Assembly: GCF_900765565.1 (NCBI RefSeq)
Contig: NZ_CAAFRZ010000011.1
Location: 1 to 7,456 of the forward strand
Direction of reading: 5' to 3'
DNA: 7,456 nucleotides
Origin: an uncultured Dialister sp.
GTDB taxonomy: Bacteria > Bacillota > Negativicutes > Veillonellales > Dialisteraceae
The notes below the pieces were generated by a model that was not told where the DNA came from, searched no databases, and saw nothing but the letters and a program-made list of their open reading frames with translations. Positions 1 through 5,933 of this stretch are shown piece by piece (within the stretch, counting starts at the first letter, position 1; the number at the start of each line of letters is the position of its first letter). The position numbers and the translations under genes were made by a program.

Positions 1-2
1 AT

Positions 3-83
3 TTCTCAAGTTAAATTCTACCAAATGTCAGTTCTCAAAGTAAATTCCAGAATGACCTTCAGAGCTGGAACTTACTTTGCGAA
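3..83. repeat. Degenerate repeat set: two direct copies and one inverted copy
   Basis: Bases 32-50 (TTCTCAAAGTAAATTCCAG) match the reverse complement of 65-83 at 17 of 19 positions, with a 14-nt spacer (51-64). A third, direct copy at 3-20 matches 32-49 at 15 of 18 positions, giving a 29-bp step between the direct copies. No reading frame runs through the region. It could be a stem-loop in an upstream transcript's 3' region, a remnant of a small interspersed repeat, or a multi-site operator. The sequence alone does not decide. The window starts here, so more copies may lie outside. Confidence 0.6.
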
Positions 84-86
84 ATT

Positions 87-130
87 GCTACGCATAGCCC
101 CGGCCGCAGGCCGCTGCCCCGGTGCGTAGC
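87..130. repeat. GC-rich two-stem palindrome
   Basis: GCTACGCA at 87-94 is the perfect reverse complement of TGCGTAGC at 123-130. Inside it a second stem forms from CGGCC (101-105) and GGCCG (109-113) around a GCA loop. There is no T-run on either side, so this is not a canonical terminator. It resembles the short palindromic units in the two other gaps of this window, and I take it to be an intergenic palindromic repeat. A structured RNA element is the alternative. Confidence 0.6.
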
Positions 131-147
131 ACCAGATACTCAATCTA

Positions 148-156
148 TGTTAAAAT
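148..156 (+). promoter_or_regulatory. Candidate extended -10 promoter for priA
   Basis: TG at 148-149, one spacer base, then TAAAAT at 151-156 fits the TGnTATAAT extended -10 pattern with one mismatch. No convincing -35 box lies 16-18 bp upstream, which extended -10 promoters can tolerate. Transcription would start near 162-164, inside the left arm of the terminator hairpin, so this transcript could not form the full terminator and would give priA a leader of about 40 nt. Seen: the motif and its position. Inferred: promoter activity. Confidence 0.4.
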
Positions 157-191
157 AATGGATAGCCCTTTTGGCTGTCCATTATTTTTTT
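152..191 (+). terminator. Rho-independent terminator upstream of priA
   Basis: A 16-bp stem joins 152-167 to 173-188 with a single T-G wobble and a 5-nt loop (168-172). The right arm runs into seven Ts (185-191). This is a strong intrinsic terminator for plus-strand transcription. It presumably ends a transcript from a gene left of the window. Because it stops one base before the priA Shine-Dalgarno, it also blocks read-through into priA. On the minus strand the matching T-run is only four long, so bidirectional action is doubtful. An attenuator of priA is a less likely alternative. Confidence 0.85.
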
Positions 192-203
192 GGAGGGAAC
201 CAT

Positions 204-2582
204 ATGACGGAAACCATTGCGGAGGTCCTGATCAACAGGCCCTCGAAACATCTGAACAGGACATTTTCCTACCGCATCCCGGAATCTCTGCAGGAAGCGG
301 GCCCCGGATGGCGCTGCGTCGTTTCCTTTGCCCGCCGGAAGGAGGAGGGCATTATCCTTTCGGTTCACGAGGAGGATACGTCAAAGCTGGACTATAAGAT
401 CCTTCCCATCGAATCCCTGGTGGATACTTTTCCCTGGTTCACGGAAGAAATGATGCGGACCGCCCTCTGGATTTCCCATTACTACATGTGCACCCTCATC
501 GAGGCCCTCCGCCTCTTCTATATCGACAAAAAAGCTATCAGGACAAGGATTACCTACGCCATCCAATGGGAGGCCATCGAAAAGGACAGCACCTGCGACA
601 TTCCGGCTCTGGTGGACTCTTCGGTGGAAGAGGTGGATGAAAAGGACGGAAAGCTCCTCTTTGGTGACCAGCTTCCCCGGTACGTGGAAAAGGGGTTTCT
701 TGTAAAGAAAGAAATCCTGGATACCGCCCATAAGGAGCCATTGGAGAAATGGGTGGTACCGGATAGGACTCTCACGGAGGAGGAAAGGAAGAAGAGCCGA
801 CGGCAGGCCGCTCTTTCTGATTTTCTGGAAAAATCCGGGCCCTGTTCCCTGGAAGACCTCAAAAAAGAGGGCTTTGGACCGGCACTCATCAAAAGTTTCT
901 GTCTCAATGACTATGGCCATATCATATACAGGAGAAAGAAAACCTTCTCCCTCATCGAGGACGAGGGAACAAGAAACAGACGCCAGCTCACGGAAGAACA
1001 GAAGGGCGCGGTGGAAACCATCAATGGTTCCATAGACAGGAACCGGTATGAAGGATTTCTCCTGCAGGGCGTCACGGGCAGCGGAAAGACGGAGGTCTAC
1101 CTCCAGGCCGCCCGGCACGCCCTGGAAGAGGAGGGATCTGCCCTGATCCTGGTTCCTGAAATTGCCCTTACCAACCAGATGACCTCCTACTTTGCCTCGG
1201 TCTTTGGGGACAAGGTGGTTTTCATCCACAGCAATCTCAGCAAGGGAGAGCGGTATAACAACCGCATGCGCATCAGCAACGGAGAAAGTTCCATTATCAT
1301 CGGTTCCCGGTCCGCCATCTTCATGCCTTTCCGGAACTTGAAGCTCATCGTGGTGGACGAGGAATACGATTCCTCCTACAAGCAGGGGGAGAGCCCCCGG
1401 TATAACGGAAGGGACGTGGCGAAGGTGATGGCTACCCTCTATCACTGTCCCATCGTCCTGGGCGCCGCCACGCCCTCCATTGCCACCCGATATGCCGCGG
1501 ACCGGGGAAAAATCACGAAGATTACCATGAGCCACCGGGTTTTCCGGACGCCCCTGCCGAAGATCCATGTCTGTGACCTTCGGGAAACGCCGCCCATCGA
1601 TCCGAACGGTCTCATTTCGGGGCCCCTGGTATCCCTGCTCAAGGAAACGGTGGCCAGAAAGCAGAAGGCCATACTTCTCCTGAACCGCCGTGGCTTTGCC
1701 ACCACCCTCATGTGCCCCTCCTGCGGGTACGTATTCAAATGCCCCAACTGCGACGTGTCCCTGGTGTACCACAAGGAAACCCAGCAGCTGAAATGCCACT
1801 ACTGTGAAACCGTGCACCCTGTGCCAAGGGAGTGCCCGAAATGCCACAGCCATCGGATCCTGTACCTCGGTGCCGGTACGGAACGGGTGGAGGAGGAATT
1901 GGAAGGACTCCTGCCGGAAGCAAGAATCCGCCGGTTTGACCTGGACAGCACCCGGAGAAAAAACAGCGCCCGGGAAATTCTCGATGATTTCCGGAAAGGG
2001 AAATTTGATATCCTCTTCGGCACCCAGATGGTGGCCAAGGGCCACGATATTCCCGGTGTCCAGACCGTGGGTATCCTCTCTGCCGACAGCATATTGAACA
2101 TTCCCTCCTACCTGGCTGCGGAGCAGACATTCAACCTCATTACCCAGTGTGCCGGCAGGGCAGGGCGGAGCCATGAGCAGGGGGAAGTGGTGCTGCAGAC
2201 CTACAATCCCTCCCACTATGTCATCGAAGCGGCGGCAAAGCAGGACTACGAATCCTTCTACCGGCAGGAACTGCAGTATCGGAAAATGCTGGAATTCCCG
2301 CCATTTTCCAAACTTATGAAAATCACCTGCTTCAATGAAGACGAGAAAAAAGCGAACCGCCAGGCACAGGGAATCTACGAATGGCTCACCGCCATCATTC
2401 CCCGGCTCCCGGAAAAAGTGAGGACCACGCCCCCCTTCAGCGAACCCATCAAACGGGTGCGGAACCTGTACTACGTATCCCTCCTCATCAAGGGAGACAG
2501 CCTTTCCACCCTGAAAAATGCCATGCGCTCGGCATCTCTATTCCAGGAAAATGATATAATTATAGACGTAGATCCGCTATAA
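204..2582 (+). CDS. priA: Primosomal protein N' (replication restart helicase PriA)
   Basis: This 792-aa superfamily 2 DNA helicase recognises stalled or collapsed forks and starts primosome and DnaB reloading in the cytoplasm. Seen in order: an N-terminal 3'-DNA-end-binding region (about residues 1-105), a winged-helix-like stretch (about 205-260), the helicase start LTEEQ (262), Walker A GVTGSGKT (289-296), motif II DEEY (385-388), four CxxC zinc pairs (504-507, 513-516, 531-534, 544-547), GTQMVAKGHD (606-615) and QCAGRAGR (648-655). The length fits the family (about 730-805 aa). I chose the ATG at 204 because GGAGGG at 192-197 lies 6 nt upstream and the protein then opens as PriA proteins do. 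The in-frame ATG at 171 lies inside the terminator hairpin. Odd points: motif II usually reads DEEH or DEAH, and the protein ends at VDPL, apparently a few residues short. Identification is secure; the effect of the Tyr is unknown. Confidence 0.97.
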   Translation: MTETIAEVLINRPSKHLNRTFSYRIPESLQEAGPGWRCVVSFARRKEEGIILSVHEEDTSKLDYKILPIESLVDTFPWFTEEMMRTALWISHYYMCTLIEALRLFYIDKKAIRTRITYAIQWEAIEKDSTCDIPALVDSSVEEVDEKDGKLLFGDQLPRYVEKGFLVKKEILDTAHKEPLEKWVVPDRTLTEEERKKSRRQAALSDFLEKSGPCSLEDLKKEGFGPALIKSFCLNDYGHIIYRRKKTFSLIEDEGTRNRRQLTEEQKGAVETINGSIDRNRYEGFLLQGVTGSGKTEVYLQAARHALEEEGSALILVPEIALTNQMTSYFASVFGDKVVFIHSNLSKGERYNNRMRISNGESSIIIGSRSAIFMPFRNLKLIVVDEEYDSSYKQGESPRYNGRDVAKVMATLYHCPIVLGAATPSIATRYAADRGKITKITMSHRVFRTPLPKIHVCDLRETPPIDPNGLISGPLVSLLKETVARKQKAILLLNRRGFATTLMCPSCGYVFKCPNCDVSLVYHKETQQLKCHYCETVHPVPRECPKCHSHRILYLGAGTERVEEELEGLLPEARIRRFDLDSTRRKNSAREILDDFRKGKFDILFGTQMVAKGHDIPGVQTVGILSADSILNIPSYLAAEQTFNLITQCAGRAGRSHEQGEVVLQTYNPSHYVIEAAAKQDYESFYRQELQYRKMLEFPPFSKLMKITCFNEDEKKANRQAQGIYEWLTAIIPRLPEKVRTTPPFSEPIKRVRNLYYVSLLIKGDSLSTLKNAMRSASLFQENDIIIDVDPL
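2552..2560 (+). promoter_or_regulatory. Candidate extended -10 promoter inside the priA 3' end
   Basis: TGATATAAT is a perfect match to the extended -10 consensus TGnTATAAT and lies 23 bases before the priA stop. No clear -35 box precedes it at 16-18 bp. The predicted start near 2567 would give def-fmt-rsmB-rlmN a leader of about 630 nt running through the repeat region. The motif falls in the codons for the Ile-rich DVDP tail, so it may be chance. Confidence 0.35.
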
Positions 2583-2583
2583 A

Positions 2584-2613
2584 GAGATCGAGGCCGAGAC
2601 CGAGATCGAGGGA
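2584..2613. repeat. GAGRYC hexamer tandem repeat at the priA stop
   Basis: Four hexamers in register, GAGATC, GAGGCC, GAGACC and GAGATC (2584-2607), are followed by a decayed fifth, GAGGGA. The array starts one base after the priA TAA. The same hexamer family begins at the rlmN stop codon (6967-6995), so it recurs at gene ends in this genome segment. Confidence 0.75.
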
Positions 2614-2632
2614 ATCAGGAGTATAGAAGTGG

Positions 2633-2664
2633 CTGAGGGTAACGCCTTCGGCGAGGTGACTCAG
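2633..2664. repeat. Imperfect palindrome
   Basis: CTGAG (2633-2637) pairs with CTCAG (2660-2664), and inside it CGCC (2643-2646) pairs with GGCG (2650-2653) across a TTC loop. The stretches between the two stems do not pair well. There is no T-run. It is probably another module of the intergenic repeat mosaic. Confidence 0.45.
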
Positions 2665-2722
2665 TTGACTGAAGGTGTGGTGCGGCGCACAAAAATACAG
2701 CGCCCCATTTAAGATAGCTTAA

Positions 2723-2785
2723 CCTCCCCTCTTTAGAGGGGCGGGGGACCGCGTCAGCGGTGGAGGGGTGGTTGCGAAGCGGCTA
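2723..2785. repeat. Composite palindromic element, copy 1
   Basis: The hairpin CCCCTC-TTTA-GAGGGG (2726-2741) is followed by GGGGGAC, the small hairpin CCGC-GTCA-GCGG (2749-2760), a purine-rich link ending in GGGGTGG, and a GCGAAGCGGCTA word (2774-2785). This order of modules (C-rich/G-rich hairpin, GGGGGAC, small hairpin, GG-rich link, GC hairpin or word) recurs at 2818-2880 and partly at 7297-7341. That points to a dispersed repeat family rather than isolated chance hairpins. Confidence 0.55.
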
Positions 2786-2817
2786 TTCTGCTAAAGTCAC
2801 TCTATCCTTTAGAGCGT

Positions 2818-2880
2818 TCCCCCTTGGAGAAGGGGGACGGCCAAAGGCTGGGGATGGATCCGCCTCGCAGAGGCGGGATC
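2818..2880. repeat. Composite palindromic element, copy 2
   Basis: An 8-bp stem with a GGAG loop (2818-2837; CCCCCTT against AAGGGGG plus a T-A pair) is followed by AC, a 3-bp GCC-AAA-GGC hairpin (2840-2848), and a GGGGATGG link. It closes with a 10-bp stem carrying a single bulged base (GATCCGCCTC against GAGGCGGGATC, 2857-2880). The module order matches copy 1 although most bases differ, which suggests that structure is conserved more than sequence. Confidence 0.55.
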
Positions 2881-3020
2881 TGCGCAGCAGTGGATGTTCT
2901 TCATGACCCGATGATCCATCCTGCGGCTTTGCCCATCTCTAAGGGGCTGCATGTTGGGGGAACACCTCACATGGGCTTACAGACTGTTACGATGATTTCC
3001 CGCCGCGAAGCGGCTAAACT

Positions 3021-3055
3021 GCTCAAGGCTCAAGGCTCAAGGCTAAAAGCTCAAG
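3021..3055. repeat. Heptamer tandem array 1 (GCTCAAG)
   Basis: Five contiguous 7-bp units: GCTCAAG at 3021, 3028 and 3035, GCTAAAA at 3042, and GCTCAAG at 3049. Because 7 is not a multiple of 3, no repeat protein with a fixed frame results. The units are far too short for CRISPR repeats and there are no spacers. The array is related to the one at 3114-3141. Confidence 0.8.
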
Positions 3056-3113
3056 GCCCCGCTCCCAGTGACTCCAACCGTACCTGACCAGCGCCGCAGG
3101 CTGACCAGCTTTC

Positions 3114-3141
3114 CTAAAAGCTAAAAGCTAGAAGCTAGAAG
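3114..3141. repeat. Heptamer tandem array 2 (CTAAAAG / CTAGAAG)
   Basis: Four contiguous 7-bp units, CTAAAAG twice then CTAGAAG twice, sit 59 bp before the def start. They share the pattern CT[AC][AG]A[AG] with array 1. The pairwise identity of neighbouring units suggests growth by local duplication (slippage). Confidence 0.8.
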
Positions 3142-3184
3142 CCCCCGCCCGACTTGGGAATACATATAAAAAAACTATTCAGAA

Positions 3185-3190
3185 AGAAGG
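3185..3190 (+). promoter_or_regulatory. Ribosome binding site of def (decides a TTG start)
   Basis: AGAAGG at 3185-3190 is a moderate Shine-Dalgarno placed 9 nt before the TTG at 3200. No comparable site precedes the first in-frame ATG (3239), and starting there would remove the conserved Def N-terminus. Confidence 0.6.
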
Positions 3191-3199
3191 TATCCTATT

Positions 3200-3667
3200 T
3201 TGAGTAAAATTATTACCGCCGGAAACCCGATTCTTACCATGACGGCGGAACCGGTCACCGCATTTGATAAAAAACTGAAATTCCTGGTTAACGACATGAA
3301 GAAGACCCTCTACGAAGCAAACGGCGTAGGCCTGGCAGCCCCGCAGATTGCCATTTCCAAAAGGATTTTCGTAGCCGACGATGGGGAGACGGGCTTTGAA
3401 GCCTACATCAACCCCGTGTGGAAGCCGGACGGCGATGAAAAGAACATCGACACCGAAGGCTGCCTGTCGGTACCGGAATATTTCGGTGAAGTGGAACGGT
3501 ATTCCAACGTCATCATCCATTACCAGGATATCCATGGCAAGAAGAAGACGAAGAAAGCCTCCGGCCTCCTCGCCCGCTGCATCCAGCATGAAACGGACCA
3601 CCTGAATGGTATCCTCTTTATTGAAAAAGCGATTTCCCTGCACAAAGGACCGAAAAATGAAGAATAA
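3200..3667 (+). CDS. def: Peptide deformylase
   Basis: This 155-aa cytoplasmic metalloenzyme hydrolyses the N-formyl group from the first methionine of nascent proteins at the ribosome exit. All three family motifs are present: GVGLAAPQ (42-49), EGCLSVP (86-92) and HETDH (130-134). The metal ligands are Cys88, His130 and His134, and the catalytic Glu is 131. The EGCLSVP form and short length fit a type I bacterial enzyme. The start is TTG, supported by the upstream GAAGG and by the family-typical opening (SKIITAGNPIL) upstream of the first ATG codon at residue 14. The end overlaps fmt by 11 bp, the classic def-fmt pair. A weak TTGGGA (3154) and TATTCA (3176) pair lies upstream but is unconvincing as a promoter. 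Transcription may instead come from the priA 3' end. Confidence 0.95.
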   Translation: MSKIITAGNPILTMTAEPVTAFDKKLKFLVNDMKKTLYEANGVGLAAPQIAISKRIFVADDGETGFEAYINPVWKPDGDEKNIDTEGCLSVPEYFGEVERYSNVIIHYQDIHGKKKTKKASGLLARCIQHETDHLNGILFIEKAISLHKGPKNEE

Positions 3668-4601
3668 CTACCGCATCCTTTTCATGGGCACCCCGGACTT
3701 TGCCCTTCCTGCCCTGGAAGCTCTCAAAGCCCATGGCTATATGCCGATCGCCCTTTATACCCAGCCGGACCGCATCAACGGCAGGGGAAAGAAAATCAAT
3801 TTCTCCCCGGTGAAATCCTTCGGCCTGGCCAATGATATCCCCGTGTTCCAGCCCACCACCCTGAAATCGGAAGAGGAGCAGCAGAAGATCCGGGACCTGG
3901 CGCCGGACCTTATCATCGTCATTGCCTACGGCAAAATCCTGCCGAAGGCGGTACTGGACATCCCCACCTACGGCGCCATCAACGTCCATGCTTCCCTGCT
4001 TCCGGAATACCGGGGAGCGGCACCCATCCAGCGGGCCATTATCGATGGGAAGAAGAAGACCGGCGTCACCATCATGCAGCTGGACGAAGGCATGGATACG
4101 GGAAATATCGTTTCTGTCCGGGAAATGGACATCCCTTCCCACATGACCGCAGGAGAGCTGTTTGACGCTTTAGGCGCTCTTGGCGCAGACGAACTGATTT
4201 CCGTCATGGATGACCTGCCGGAAAAGCTGGCCCATTCCATTCCCCAGGACCACACGAAAGCCACCTATGCAGAAAAGGTGACAAAGGATATGGGCCATAT
4301 CGACTGGACAAAGGATGCTTCCACCCTGGACTGCCTCATCCGGGGCATGTACCCCAATCCCGGCACCTATACCTTCTACCGGGGCAAGCGGGTGAAGATT
4401 CACCGGGCCTCCATGGAAGAGAAGGACTCCGGCCTCCCCGCAGGGACCGTCATTTCTACAGAAGGCGGCTCCATTCACGTGGCCTGCGGAAAGGGGACCA
4501 TCGCTATTTCCGAGCTGCAGCCCGAAAACCACCGGAAAATGGCAGCTTCCGATTTTATCAACGGATATCAGGTGAAAGCGAATGAAACATTCGGCGAATA
4601 A
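3657..4601 (+). CDS. fmt: Methionyl-tRNA formyltransferase
   Basis: The enzyme transfers a formyl group from 10-formyltetrahydrofolate to methionyl-initiator tRNA, allowing bacterial translation initiation. The protein is 314 aa, the usual size. The N-terminal catalytic domain shows the opening RILFMGTPDFA, the catalytic residues Asn109, His111 and Asp147, and the signature SLLPEYRG (113-120) followed by AAPIQ. The C-terminal domain (from about 205) carries the RGMYPNPGTYT stretch and ends in INGYQVKANE. I chose the ATG at 3657 because AAAGGA at 3644-3649 lies 7 nt upstream and the protein then starts as Fmt does. A longer frame from 3606 only reads through the end of def. It overlaps def by 11 bp and rsmB by 20 bp, so translational coupling is likely. 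Its product makes the substrate chemistry that Def later undoes. Confidence 0.97.
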   Translation: MKNNYRILFMGTPDFALPALEALKAHGYMPIALYTQPDRINGRGKKINFSPVKSFGLANDIPVFQPTTLKSEEEQQKIRDLAPDLIIVIAYGKILPKAVLDIPTYGAINVHASLLPEYRGAAPIQRAIIDGKKKTGVTIMQLDEGMDTGNIVSVREMDIPSHMTAGELFDALGALGADELISVMDDLPEKLAHSIPQDHTKATYAEKVTKDMGHIDWTKDASTLDCLIRGMYPNPGTYTFYRGKRVKIHRASMEEKDSGLPAGTVISTEGGSIHVACGKGTIAISELQPENHRKMAASDFINGYQVKANETFGE

Positions 4602-5931
4602 ACCGGCTCCCTCCGCCCGGCGTCTGGCATACCAGGCCCTTTATGACATTCTGGAAAAAGGGGCCTATGGCAATCTCACCATGCAGCAGGCCCTGAAGAC
4701 CTATACCCTCACGGAGCCGGAGACCCACTTATTCACAGAACTGGTCTATGGTGTCCTTCGGCGGTATAATGTGCTCCTCTGGGTCATTTCCCGCCTGAGC
4801 AGCCGGCCGGTGAAAAAGCTCCATCCCTCGGTGCGGATCCTCCTGTGCCTGGGACTTTACCAGCTCCTGTACCTCACCAGGATTCCGGAGTCCGCAGCGG
4901 TGAACGAATCCGTGAAAATTGCCAAAAAAGTGACCCATATGGGAAATGCGGGATTCGTGAATGCCATTCTGCGCAGTTATACCCGCAGGAAGGACGAAAT
5001 CCACCTGTTCCCCCGGGAAGAAAATCCCCTTCTCTACGATTCCCTGAAATGGAATGAGCCGGAATGGCTCGTGGCCCGGTGGGAAAAGGAATGGGGCGAA
5101 GAAAAGGCAGCGAAGGTACTGGAAGCCATGGGCCAGGTGCCCAGTCTCACGGTACGCATGAATACCCTCAAAACGGACAGGGATTCCTTCATGGCCCTTC
5201 TGGAAAAAGAGGGGATCGAGGCGGAGCCCATTCCCTGGAAAAAAGAGGCCTTCCGCATTACCAGAGGCGCCCATGCCATCTGGAAACTGCTGGACGAAGG
5301 CTATGGCTATGCCCAGTCCCTGTCCTCCATGATTCCTCCGTACGTCCTTCATCCGAAGGCAGGGGAAAAGGTGCTGGACATGTGCGCTGCCCCGGGAAGC
5401 AAGACCACCCAGCTGGCGGAGCTCATGGAAAATACCGGCTCCATCGATGCCTGGGATCTCTATCCCCATAAAATCAGCCTCATTAAAAACAATGCGAAGA
5501 AACTGGGCATTACCATCATCCATGCAGGGGCCCGGGATTCTTCGAAACCATTTCCCGCGCTGGCAGGGGCCTATGATAAGGTTCTTTTGGACGCTCCCTG
5601 TTCAGGCCTCGGGGTCCTCGCCCATAAGCCGGAAATCCGCTGGCGCCGGGAAGAGGCGGGACTTGCCGAATTTCCTCCGCTCCAGGAAAAACTGCTGGAC
5701 GCCGCCTCCTCCTATGTGAAGAAGGGAGGCACCCTGGTGTACAGCACCTGCACTTTGAACAGGGAAGAAAATGAAGAAAGGGTCTCTGCCTTTCTCAAAA
5801 AACACACCGATTTCCATGGCCTGGATTTCGAAATTCCGGGCCTTGGGAAATCGGAAAACGGAAGGATCACCATCTGGCCCGATGAAACGGGAAGCGATGG
5901 TTTCTTTATTGCAAAACTGGTAAAGGAGTAA
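4582..5931 (+). CDS. rsmB: 16S rRNA (cytosine-967-C5)-methyltransferase RsmB
   Basis: This 449-aa SAM-dependent RNA m5C methyltransferase modifies C967 of 16S rRNA before 30S assembly is complete. Residues 10-135 form the NusB-like N-terminal domain (SARRLAYQAL to FVNAILRSY). The catalytic domain shows the SAM-binding motif VLDMCAAPGSK (264-274), motif IV DAPCSGLGVL with Cys340, and motif VI YSTCTLN with the presumed nucleophile Cys390. The C-terminus DGFFIAKL is family-typical. The QDxSS stretch usual in relatives reads QSLSS here (245-249), a small departure judged from memory. The length matches Firmicute RsmB. The ATG at 4582 has AGGTGA (4570-4575) 6 nt upstream. The start lies inside fmt, and rlmN follows 2 bp after the stop, with its ribosome binding site formed by the last two sense codons and stop of this gene. 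Confidence 0.95.
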   Translation: MKHSANKPAPSARRLAYQALYDILEKGAYGNLTMQQALKTYTLTEPETHLFTELVYGVLRRYNVLLWVISRLSSRPVKKLHPSVRILLCLGLYQLLYLTRIPESAAVNESVKIAKKVTHMGNAGFVNAILRSYTRRKDEIHLFPREENPLLYDSLKWNEPEWLVARWEKEWGEEKAAKVLEAMGQVPSLTVRMNTLKTDRDSFMALLEKEGIEAEPIPWKKEAFRITRGAHAIWKLLDEGYGYAQSLSSMIPPYVLHPKAGEKVLDMCAAPGSKTTQLAELMENTGSIDAWDLYPHKISLIKNNAKKLGITIIHAGARDSSKPFPALAGAYDKVLLDAPCSGLGVLAHKPEIRWRREEAGLAEFPPLQEKLLDAASSYVKKGGTLVYSTCTLNREENEERVSAFLKKHTDFHGLDFEIPGLGKSENGRITIWPDETGSDGFFIAKLVKE

Positions 5932-5933
5932 CT

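Larger units (their letters stand above)
2583..3199. other. 617-bp gene-free gap filled with short repeats
   Basis: I see no credible gene here. The only longer plus-strand frame (2824-3087) translates the repeats themselves and has no domain-like character. The gap contains hexamer repeats, several perfect hairpins, two composite GC-rich elements, two heptamer arrays and an AT-rich stretch (3160-3180) before def. A 9-bp word, CTGACCAGC, occurs at 3084-3092 and 3101-3109. A 19-bp word at 2774-2792 recurs at 3005-3023 with two mismatches. No intrinsic terminator with a T-run follows priA, so read-through into def is possible. Confidence 0.7.

Noticed and set aside
171..203. Upstream in-frame ATG that would lengthen PriA by 11 residues
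   Set aside because: It lies in the terminator hairpin loop with no Shine-Dalgarno. The ATG at 204 has GGAGGG 6 nt upstream and matches the family start.
122..397. 91-aa plus-strand frame across the priA start
   Set aside because: It crosses the terminator and overlaps priA out of frame. priA has the ribosome site and the conserved protein.
381..2216. Long minus-strand open frame (611 aa) opposite priA
   Set aside because: It lies entirely within a clear priA gene, has no recognisable domain, and is the expected shadow of GC-biased codon use.
2726..2741. Hairpin after priA as its intrinsic terminator
   Set aside because: The stem is only 6 bp and is followed by a G-rich run, not by Ts.
2824..3087. 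87-aa plus-strand frame in the priA-def gap
   Set aside because: It is a translation of the hairpin and heptamer repeats, with no good ribosome site and no protein-like pattern.
3021..3141. Possible CRISPR or protein-coding repeat
   Set aside because: The units are 7 bp, contiguous and without spacers, and 7-bp periodicity breaks any reading frame.
3168..3174. Run of seven As as the T-run of a minus-strand terminator
   Set aside because: No hairpin lies at 3175-3200, where a minus-strand terminator would need one, and no minus-strand gene is present.
3154..3181. TTGGGA and TATTCA as a def promoter
   Set aside because: Both boxes are poor matches with 16-bp spacing. AT-rich sequence alone could give this, so I did not list it as a feature.
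3606..3656. Upstream in-frame ATG that would lengthen Fmt by 17 residues
   Set aside because: It lies inside the essential end of def and adds residues not seen in Fmt. The ATG at 3657 has AAAGGA at proper spacing.
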